Source: Rhodospirillales bacterium (GTDB taxonomy: Bacteria > Pseudomonadota > Alphaproteobacteria > Rhodospirillales > JABHCV01). Taken from it: 27,283 nt of DNA. The notes beneath the pieces were generated by a model that made no database searches, was not told the origin of the DNA, and saw nothing but the letters and a program-made list of their open reading frames with translations. Position numbers and translations under genes: made by a program. The DNA lies in assembly GCA_016776705.1 (NCBI GenBank), contig JADHSW010000008.1, positions 1-27,283 of the forward strand, read 5' to 3'. The stretch's first letter is position 1; every line of letters begins with the position of its first letter. Shown one piece after another: positions 22,615 through 27,283 of the stretch.

Positions 22615-22662
22615 GATCAAACTGCATTAAATTGGACCCAATTTAATGCAGATAATTTGATC
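22615..22662 (+). promoter_or_regulatory. pnp leader hairpin 1 (21 bp, long palindrome)
   Basis: CTGCATTAAATTGG (22622-22635) and CCAATTTAATGCAG (22638-22651) form a perfect 14-bp stem around a 2-nt centre. An outer GATCAAA (22615-22621) pairs with TTTGATC (22656-22662), leaving ATAA (22652-22655) as a 3' bulge. There is no U-tract. As RNA it is a good RNase III-type duplex; PNPase in E. coli is autoregulated through an RNase III-cut leader stem. Confidence 0.8.
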
Positions 22663-22677
22663 GTTATATAGAAAATC

Positions 22678-22715
22678 GAGCAACTTATCTGCGTTTTGTT
22701 AAACGCAGGTTGCTC
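22678..22715 (+). promoter_or_regulatory. pnp leader hairpin 2 (15 bp)
   Basis: GAGCAAC (22678-22684) pairs with GTTGCTC (22709-22715), and CTGCGTTT (22689-22696) with AAACGCAG (22701-22708). The loop is TGTT, and a 5' TTAT bulge (22685-22688) is complementary to the ATAA bulge of hairpin 1. TTATCTGC (22685-22692) is fully complementary to GCAGATAA (22648-22655), allowing an alternative fold. Confidence 0.8.
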
Positions 22716-22718
22716 TTA
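22711..22718 (+). promoter_or_regulatory. boxA-like sequence TGCTCTTA in the pnp leader
   Basis: TGCTCTTA matches the YGCTCTTA core of rrn and lambda boxA elements, which bind NusB-NusE (S10) for antitermination. It starts in the 3' arm of hairpin 2 and ends just before hairpin 3. Eight bases alone are weak evidence, so the call is tentative. Confidence 0.4.
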
Positions 22719-22719
22719 C

Positions 22720-22744
22720 CCCGCTCAGGAAAGGTCCTGGCGGG
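22720..22744 (+). promoter_or_regulatory. pnp leader hairpin 3
   Basis: CCCGC(T)CAGGA (22720-22730) pairs with TCCTGGCGGG (22735-22744): 10 bp with one bulged T and an AAGG loop. No U-tract follows. It is the third of four consecutive stems between rpsO and pnp. Confidence 0.7.
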
Positions 22745-22759
22745 TCTGTAGGAAGGGAA

Positions 22760-22800
22760 GGCTTTAGCGTATTTCGGGGTTTTTTACCCCCCGGAAAGCC
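22760..22800 (+). promoter_or_regulatory. pnp leader hairpin 4
   Basis: GGCTTT (22760-22765) pairs with AAAGCC (22795-22800). Inside, CGGGG (22775-22779) pairs with CCCCG (22789-22793), with TTTTTTA in the loop. It ends 65 nt before the pnp ATG. The U-run lies in the loop rather than after the stem, so it is not a terminator on this strand. Confidence 0.6.
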
Positions 22801-22865
22801 CGGCGTCCTAATGGTTGGACAGCAAGGCTCGCATCGCCGCCTCCCTTGATGAGAAGAAAGAGAAC

Positions 22866-24992
22866 ATGAATATGTTTAAAGAGTTTAGAAAAGAAATCGA
22901 ATGGGGCGGACGCCAGTTGGTCTTCGAGACCGGCAAGATCGCCCGTCAGGCCGATGGCGCCGTTATGGTTACCTATGGCGATACAAAAGTTCTGTGCACG
23001 GTTGTCGGCGAGAAGAACCCGAAACCGGGATTGGATTTTTTCCCGCTCAGCGTTCACTACCACGAAAAAGCCTACGCTGCCGGTAAAATTCCTGGCGGCT
23101 ACCTGAAACGTGAGGGCCGTCCCAGCGACGCCGAAACACTGACATCCCGCCTGATTGACAGGCCGATTCGCCCCTTGTTTCCCAAAGACTTCAAGTGTGA
23201 AACCCAGGTTATCCTGACATGCGTTTCCCACGACATGGAAAACCAGCCTGACATCCTCGCCATGATTGGCACGTCTGCTGCACTGACCCTTTCCGGCCTG
23301 CCTTTCATGGGCCCGATCGGCGGTTGCCGCGTTGGTTACATTGATGGCGAATATGTCCTTAACCCCCTGGTTGACGACATGGCCACCACGGATCTGGATC
23401 TTGTTGTCGCCGGCACCACCGAAGGCGTGCTGATGGTTGAATCGGAAGCCTCAGAACTTTCCGAAGACATCATGCTCGGCGCTGTTGCGTTTGGCCATGC
23501 GGCCTTCCAGCCGGTCATCGAAGCCATCATCGAAATGGCTGAAGCCTGCGCTAAAGAGCCGCGTCCGCTTCCGGAACCCGTTGCCGGTGCCGAAGAAATG
23601 ATGGCTATGATCGGCGAAAAGGCGGAAGCCGGGCTTCGCGACGCCTACGCCGAAAAGGACAAGATGGAACGTCAGAACAAGGTTTCGGCAGTTAAGGACG
23701 CCATCAAGGAGGAACTTCGCGGCAATGACAATGTCGACCAGGACCTGCTTGAAAAAGTCATGGGAGACGCCTTCAAGAAAACCGAGAAGCACATCGTGCG
23801 TCGCGATATTCTTAAGACCGGCCTTCGTATCGACGGCCGCGACACCAAGACCGTTCGTCCGATTGCTGCTGAAGTTGGCATTCTGCCGCGTTCTCACGGT
23901 TCCGCCCTGTTTACCCGCGGTGAAACCCAGGCCATCTGCGTTGCCACACTGGGCACGGGTCAGGACGAACAACGTGTTGACGCCCTTGCCGGGGAACACT
24001 TCCAGCACTTCATGCTGCACTATAACTTTCCGCCCTATTCGGTTGGTGAAGCTGGACGTTTCGGCTTTACCGGTCGTCGTGAAATTGGTCACGGCAAGCT
24101 TGCCTGGCGCGCCATCAATCCGGTAATGCCCAGCAAGGAAGATTTCCCCTACACCATTCGCGTGGTCTCGGAAATCACCGAATCCAACGGCTCATCATCA
24201 ATGGCGACCGTTTGCGGAACCTCGCTGTCCTTGATGGATGCCGGTGTACCGCTGGCGCGTCCCGTCGCCGGTATCGCCATGGGCCTGATCAAGGAAGATG
24301 ACGGCTACGCCGTGTTGTCCGATATCCTTGGTGATGAAGATCACCTGGGCGACATGGACTTCAAGGTTGCCGGTACGGATCAGGGCATCACCTCCTTGCA
24401 GATGGACATCAAGATCACCTCAATCACCCCCGATATCATGAAAGACGCCCTTGCCCAGGCACATGGCGGTCGCCTGCATATCCTGGGCGAGATGGCCAAG
24501 TCCATTGATACATCCCGCGGCGAGGTCAGCTCGAACGCTCCACGTATCACCGCCTTCAAGATTAACAAGGACAAGATTCGTGAAGTTATCGGACCGGGTG
24601 GCAAGATGATCCGCGAGATCTGTGAAGTCACCGGCGCCAAGATCGATCTTGAAGACGATGGTACGGTAAAAGTCGCCGCCGTCGACGAAAAGGCCGCCGA
24701 TGCGGCGATCAAGTGGATCAAGGATTTGACCCAGGAACCCGAAGTCGGTGTTATTTATACCGGCAAGGTCGTCAAGACCGTTGATTTCGGCGCTTTTGTT
24801 AACTTTATGGGCGCCAAGGACGGACTGGTTCACATCAGTGAACTGGCTCCCGAACGGGTCGGCAAGACCACCGATATCGTCAACGAAGGCGATATTGTCA
24901 AGGTCAAGCTGATCGGCATTGACGATCGCGGCAAGGTCAAGCTTTCGATGAAGGTCGTCGACCAGGAAACTGGCGAGGAAATCGCAAATTAA
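22866..24992 (+). CDS. pnp: Polyribonucleotide nucleotidyltransferase (PNPase)
   Basis: From the ATG at 22866 the enzyme is 708 aa, the usual PNPase size. It performs phosphorolytic 3'-5' RNA decay as a trimer, often within the degradosome. The order is first RNase PH core (about 10-225), helical domain, second RNase PH core with the phosphate site (about 310-540), KH with GPGGK (576-580), and a C-terminal S1 domain (about 622-692). The purine-rich GAGAAGAAAGAG (22851-22862) serves as SD. The ATG at 22872 is also possible; the frame open to a TTG at 22815 gives an unlikely N-terminus. The structured 341-nt leader points to post-transcriptional autoregulation, as known for E. coli pnp. Confidence 0.97.
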   Translation: MNMFKEFRKEIEWGGRQLVFETGKIARQADGAVMVTYGDTKVLCTVVGEKNPKPGLDFFPLSVHYHEKAYAAGKIPGGYLKREGRPSDAETLTSRLIDRPIRPLFPKDFKCETQVILTCVSHDMENQPDILAMIGTSAALTLSGLPFMGPIGGCRVGYIDGEYVLNPLVDDMATTDLDLVVAGTTEGVLMVESEASELSEDIMLGAVAFGHAAFQPVIEAIIEMAEACAKEPRPLPEPVAGAEEMMAMIGEKAEAGLRDAYAEKDKMERQNKVSAVKDAIKEELRGNDNVDQDLLEKVMGDAFKKTEKHIVRRDILKTGLRIDGRDTKTVRPIAAEVGILPRSHGSALFTRGETQAICVATLGTGQDEQRVDALAGEHFQHFMLHYNFPPYSVGEAGRFGFTGRREIGHGKLAWRAINPVMPSKEDFPYTIRVVSEITESNGSSSMATVCGTSLSLMDAGVPLARPVAGIAMGLIKEDDGYAVLSDILGDEDHLGDMDFKVAGTDQGITSLQMDIKITSITPDIMKDALAQAHGGRLHILGEMAKSIDTSRGEVSSNAPRITAFKINKDKIREVIGPGGKMIREICEVTGAKIDLEDDGTVKVAAVDEKAADAAIKWIKDLTQEPEVGVIYTGKVVKTVDFGAFVNFMGAKDGLVHISELAPERVGKTTDIVNEGDIVKVKLIGIDDRGKVKLSMKVVDQETGEEIAN

Positions 24993-25004
24993 GGAATCGT
25001 CTCT

Positions 25005-25031
25005 TGATCCCTGACTTAAATTCGGGGATCA
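25005..25031 (+). terminator. Hairpin just after pnp
   Basis: TGATCCC (25005-25011) pairs with GGGATCA (25025-25031) over a 13-nt loop, 13 bp past the pnp stop. No U-tract follows. It precedes the stronger terminator at 25050-25086 and may protect the mRNA 3' end. Confidence 0.5.
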
Positions 25032-25049
25032 GATGCTTCTAAATACACC

Positions 25050-25086
25050 AAAAGGGCGGATGAAGTATTCTTCTTCCGCCCTTTTT
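25050..25086. terminator. Strong bidirectional intrinsic terminator after pnp
   Basis: AAAAGGGCGGA (25050-25060) pairs with TCCGCCCTTTT (25075-25085). It continues after a T/T mismatch as GAAG/CTTC over a TATT loop, and ends in a T-run. A-tract and T-tract on the two sides make it work in either direction. It isolates the rpsO-pnp unit from the next gene. Confidence 0.93.
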
Positions 25087-25173
25087 ATCTGTTCCATGCG
25101 TTCCTAATTCTATAGAGTGCACCGAAAGTCGACGGACCCGGTGTACGACGACAATACAAGCAAGGAACCCCCG

Positions 25174-26571
25174 GTGAAGTCTCTGGAACCCATCATTATT
25201 TCCGGTCGTGAAGTCCTTCCGATCATTGAAGGCGGCAAGGGCGTCGCTGTGTCTAATGGTCGCAGCGCCGGTGCTTTTGCAGCTGCAGGGGCTGTCGGCA
25301 CCGTATCGGGAGTCAATGCTGACTCATACGACGAAAACGGCGATGTTATCCCGCAGATCTACCACGCCAAAACCCGTCGCGAGCGTTGGCATGAACTGAT
25401 CGACTACGCCATCAGCGGCGGCATTACCCAGGTTAAACTCGCCCATGAAATATCCGGCGGCAAAGGCTGTATCCACGTCAATGTGCTGTGGGAGGCCGGT
25501 GGCACGCCGCAGGTCCTGGAAGGTATTCTCGAAGGCGCCAAAGGTATGGTGCACGGCGTCACCTGTGGTGCCGGCATGCCCTACAAGGTCGCCGAGATCG
25601 TTTCCAGCTATGGGGTTTATTACCATCCAATTATCTCGTCGGCCCGAGCCTTCCGGGCGTTGTGGAAGCGCGCCTACCACAAATATGCCGAATTCCTGGG
25701 CAGTGTGGTCTATGAAGACCCTTGGCTGGCGGGTGGTCACAACGGGCTGAGCAATGTCGAAGACCCGGAAAAACCACAGGATCCGTACCCCAGAATCGTC
25801 GAATTACGTGCCCAAATGCGCGAATTTGGACTGAATGACACGCCTATCGTCATGGCGGGCGGTGTCTGGTATTTGCGGGAATGGGAAAACTGGCTGGACA
25901 ATCCCGATGTAGGGCCCATTGCCTTCCAGTTCGGCACCCGCCCCCTTTTAACCAAGGAAAGTCCTGTTTCGAAGGCCTGGCAGCAGCGCCTGCTGGAACT
26001 GAAAGAGGGTGATATATTCCTCAATAAATTCAGCCCGACCGGCTTTTATTCTTCCGCCGTTCGCAACAACCTGCTGAACGAGCTTGAACAACGAAACATA
26101 CGTCAGGTTCCCTATGCCCGAAAAGCCGAGGGCGACATGAGCGAAGCGCTGCCCGTGGGTGCCCGTGGCAGGCCGGTTTTTCTGTCCCCCGAAGACAAGG
26201 TAACGGCCGAAGCCTGGATCGCCGCGGGCTTTTCCGAGGCCATGAAAACCCCAGACAACACAGTCATTTTCGTAGAGCCCGAAAAGGCCCAGGAAATTGT
26301 CGTCGATCAGGGTAATTGCATGGGTTGCCTGTCTCAGTGCCGGTTCTCAAACTGGTCCGAGGGGGAAGAAGGGACGACAGGAAAACGCGCAGATCCACGT
26401 TCTTTCTGTATTCAAAAAACCCTTCAGGATATTGCTCACGGCGGGCCACTTGAAGACAACCTTATGTTTTCGGGCCACAACGCTTATAAATTCGGCAGTG
26501 ACCCCTTCTACAAGGACGGTTTTGTGCCCACCGTTCAGGAACTCGTCGAGCGAATCGTCAGCGGAGACTAA
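25174..26571 (+). CDS. Nitronate monooxygenase/2-nitropropane dioxygenase-family flavin oxidoreductase with C-terminal Cys cluster
   Basis: The 465-aa protein begins at the GTG at 25174 (AAGGA just upstream). The frame is open to a GTG at 25117, which lacks an SD. The N-terminal two thirds are an FMN-binding TIM barrel of the NPD/YrpB group (COG2070), with VSNGRSAGAFAAAGAVG, GVTCGAGMPYK and VMAGGVW, the barrel and phosphate-binding segments. The C-terminal 100 residues contain NCMGCLSQC then SFCIQ: Cys382, Cys385, Cys389 and Cys412 in a C-x2-C-x3-C-x22-C array. This could hold an Fe-S cluster or zinc and is not part of classical nitronate monooxygenase. The true substrate is unknown; a nitronate or an enoyl-type reductase role are the options. 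It is monocistronic, with a strong terminator upstream. Confidence 0.82.
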   Translation: MKSLEPIIISGREVLPIIEGGKGVAVSNGRSAGAFAAAGAVGTVSGVNADSYDENGDVIPQIYHAKTRRERWHELIDYAISGGITQVKLAHEISGGKGCIHVNVLWEAGGTPQVLEGILEGAKGMVHGVTCGAGMPYKVAEIVSSYGVYYHPIISSARAFRALWKRAYHKYAEFLGSVVYEDPWLAGGHNGLSNVEDPEKPQDPYPRIVELRAQMREFGLNDTPIVMAGGVWYLREWENWLDNPDVGPIAFQFGTRPLLTKESPVSKAWQQRLLELKEGDIFLNKFSPTGFYSSAVRNNLLNELEQRNIRQVPYARKAEGDMSEALPVGARGRPVFLSPEDKVTAEAWIAAGFSEAMKTPDNTVIFVEPEKAQEIVVDQGNCMGCLSQCRFSNWSEGEEGTTGKRADPRSFCIQKTLQDIAHGGPLEDNLMFSGHNAYKFGSDPFYKDGFVPTVQELVERIVSGD

Positions 26572-26613
26572 AACAAAGCTGTATTAGCTGTCCTGACCAC
26601 CTTTTCAATCCTC

Positions 26614-26758
26614 TCAAGTCAACTTGACCGCCATCAATTCTATGGCCGCGAATATATGTGATTATGTAGTTTGGAAGTTGGATTATTCTAAACTTACTGC
26701 TACCCTTTGGATATCATTGTTGAAACTTTCGAATTTAGAATTGATTTGAATTCGGAAA
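26614..26758. promoter_or_regulatory. irr upstream region with several dyads
   Basis: The 208-bp AT-rich spacer before irr has no gene. It holds TCAAGT-CA-ACTTGA (26614-26627); AGTTTGGAA (26668-26676) with TTCTAAACT (26686-26694), one mismatch; and TTTCGAATT (26727-26735) with AATTCGGAAA (26749-26758). TTCTAAA and TTTAGAA (26734-26740) are half-sites of the iron control element (ICE) bound by Irr, but spacing is not canonical. Confidence 0.4.
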
Positions 26759-26779
26759 TTTAAGAGCGGGATAATAAAT

Positions 26780-27187
26780 ATGCGACCCTACAGCCATTTT
26801 CTTGAACAGATCAGGTCCGCTGGCCTGCGTCCGACCCGTCAACGTCTGGCGCTCGCCAAACTGCTTTTCGGCGGTGAAGACCGGCATTTAACGGCGGAAA
26901 CCCTTCATGCCGACGCCCAGGCGGACAAAGTCCGTGTTTCCCTTGCCACCGTATACAATACACTGCATCAGTTCACAGATGCTGGCATGTTGCGTGAAAT
27001 CGTCGTTGATGCATCGCGCTCGTACTTCGATACCAACACCAGCGACCATCATCACTTCTATTTTGAAAAAGATGGCATGCTGTCTGATGTGCCGGAACAA
27101 TCGATTTCCATCGATAAGGTCCCTGATGCACCTGAGGGCATGATCATTAAAAGTATCGATGTCGTTGTGCGTATTGCTGAAGCATAA
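26780..27187 (+). CDS. irr: Iron response regulator Irr (Fur superfamily)
   Basis: This 135-aa Fur-family protein has the Irr signature: GLRPTRQRLALAKLLF with DRHLTAETLHADA, VSLATVYNTLHQFTDAGMLREI in the recognition wing, and YFDTNTSDHHHFYFE with the three-histidine run His90-92 that contributes to heme/metal sensing. Irr is an alphaproteobacterial regulator that controls heme synthesis and iron homeostasis under iron limitation. The N-terminal heme regulatory motif of Bradyrhizobium Irr (GCPWHD) is absent, as in most species. An SD-like AGAGCGGG precedes the ATG. It is apparently monocistronic. In many alphaproteobacteria irr is next to fabA, which could lie just past the window end. It is distinct from the Fur/Mur at 6419. 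Confidence 0.95.
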   Translation: MRPYSHFLEQIRSAGLRPTRQRLALAKLLFGGEDRHLTAETLHADAQADKVRVSLATVYNTLHQFTDAGMLREIVVDASRSYFDTNTSDHHHFYFEKDGMLSDVPEQSISIDKVPDAPEGMIIKSIDVVVRIAEA

Positions 27188-27191
27188 AAAT

Positions 27192-27222
27192 AGCATACTT
27201 TCATGCTGTTATAGCGTTTTTT
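27192..27222 (+). terminator. Weak terminator candidate after irr
   Basis: AGCAT (27192-27196) pairs with ATGCT (27203-27207), and a TTTTTT run lies at 27217-27222, nine bases after the stem. The stem is short and separated from the U-run, so it is a doubtful terminator. Confidence 0.3.
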
Positions 27223-27228
27223 AGAATA

Positions 27229-27270
27229 GATCAACGATCTTGACAATCGTTGATCCCAACGGCATATTAG
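27229..27270 (+). promoter_or_regulatory. Promoter with a 10-bp dyad enclosing the -35 (downstream gene)
   Basis: GATCAACGAT (27229-27238) and ATCGTTGATC (27246-27255) are perfect inverted arms around CTTGACA. The centre is a consensus -35, TTGACA (27240-27245), and TATTAG (27265-27270) or CATATT (27263-27268) is a plausible -10, 17-19 bp on. This looks like an operator sitting on the promoter of the next gene, whose start is outside the window. Confidence 0.6.
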
Positions 27271-27283
27271 TGCTCGTATTTAT

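Noticed and set aside
22764..23231. 155-codon minus-strand frame over the pnp leader and 5' end
   Set aside because: No recognisable domain; it overlaps PNPase coding sequence and the hairpin region, so it is a shadow frame.
1..27283. CRISPR arrays, insertion sequences, prophage or toxin-antitoxin loci
   Set aside because: No regularly spaced repeats, transposase or integrase genes, or small paired toxin-like frames were seen; gene order is conserved housekeeping.

Overview
This window is a chromosomal, housekeeping-rich segment of an alphaproteobacterium, most likely from the Rhodospirillales. The evidence is the gene order (rimI, mucR, fur, miaB, phoH, ybeY, corC, lnt, an XRE regulator, metK, trmB, rimP, nusA, ylxR, infB, rbfA, truB, rpsO, pnp), the presence of Irr and MucR, the YlxR/L7Ae fusion typical of this class, and a SAM-II riboswitch. 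I see no rRNA, tRNA, insertion sequence, prophage or CRISPR array.

Layout. Positions 1-4243 hold an Fe-S scaffold protein (NFU type), a Bax-like glucosaminidase, a polysaccharide deacetylase, a RutE-type nitroreductase and a D-Ala-D-Ala dipeptidase. Three of these five products (glucosaminidase, deacetylase, dipeptidase) belong to envelope or peptidoglycan-related families. Positions 4442-12387 run tsaB-rimI, a divergent TusA-like gene, mucR, fur, then a tight chain miaB-phoH-ybeY-corC-lnt whose members overlap or abut. Positions 12577-15266 hold an XRE regulator, a SAM-II riboswitch, metK and trmB. Positions 15480-22170 are the rimP-nusA-ylxR-infB-rbfA-truB transcription/translation operon, followed by rpsO and pnp. 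After a strong terminator come a flavin oxidoreductase of the nitronate monooxygenase family with an added cysteine cluster, and irr. The window ends in a promoter/operator-like sequence for the next gene.

How the genes work together: most products build or service the translation machinery. They cover tRNA modification (TsaB, MiaB, TrmB, TruB), ribosome maturation (RimI, YbeY, RimP, RbfA), initiation (IF2), transcription elongation (NusA), RNA turnover (PNPase, YbeY) and methyl-donor supply (MetK). Metal and stress regulation is represented by Fur, Irr and MucR.

The least conventional signals are in the leader RNAs. The metK leader carries a SAM-II aptamer followed by a long hairpin that overlaps its P2 strand and could free or hide the Shine-Dalgarno (SD). 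The 341-nt rpsO-pnp spacer holds four successive hairpins and a boxA-like octamer. Two nested inverted repeats (12 and 10 nt) bracket rpsO. A 13-14 nt motif, GCWGTTTGATCTA(G), recurs in the rimP, rpsO and (inverted) pnp leaders and resembles the 5' end of 16S rRNA. In the rimP leader, the terminator loop is complementary to the rimP SD region. Together these suggest an RNA-level regulatory network over the ribosome/RNA-metabolism cluster. That is inference from one sequence and needs comparative support.
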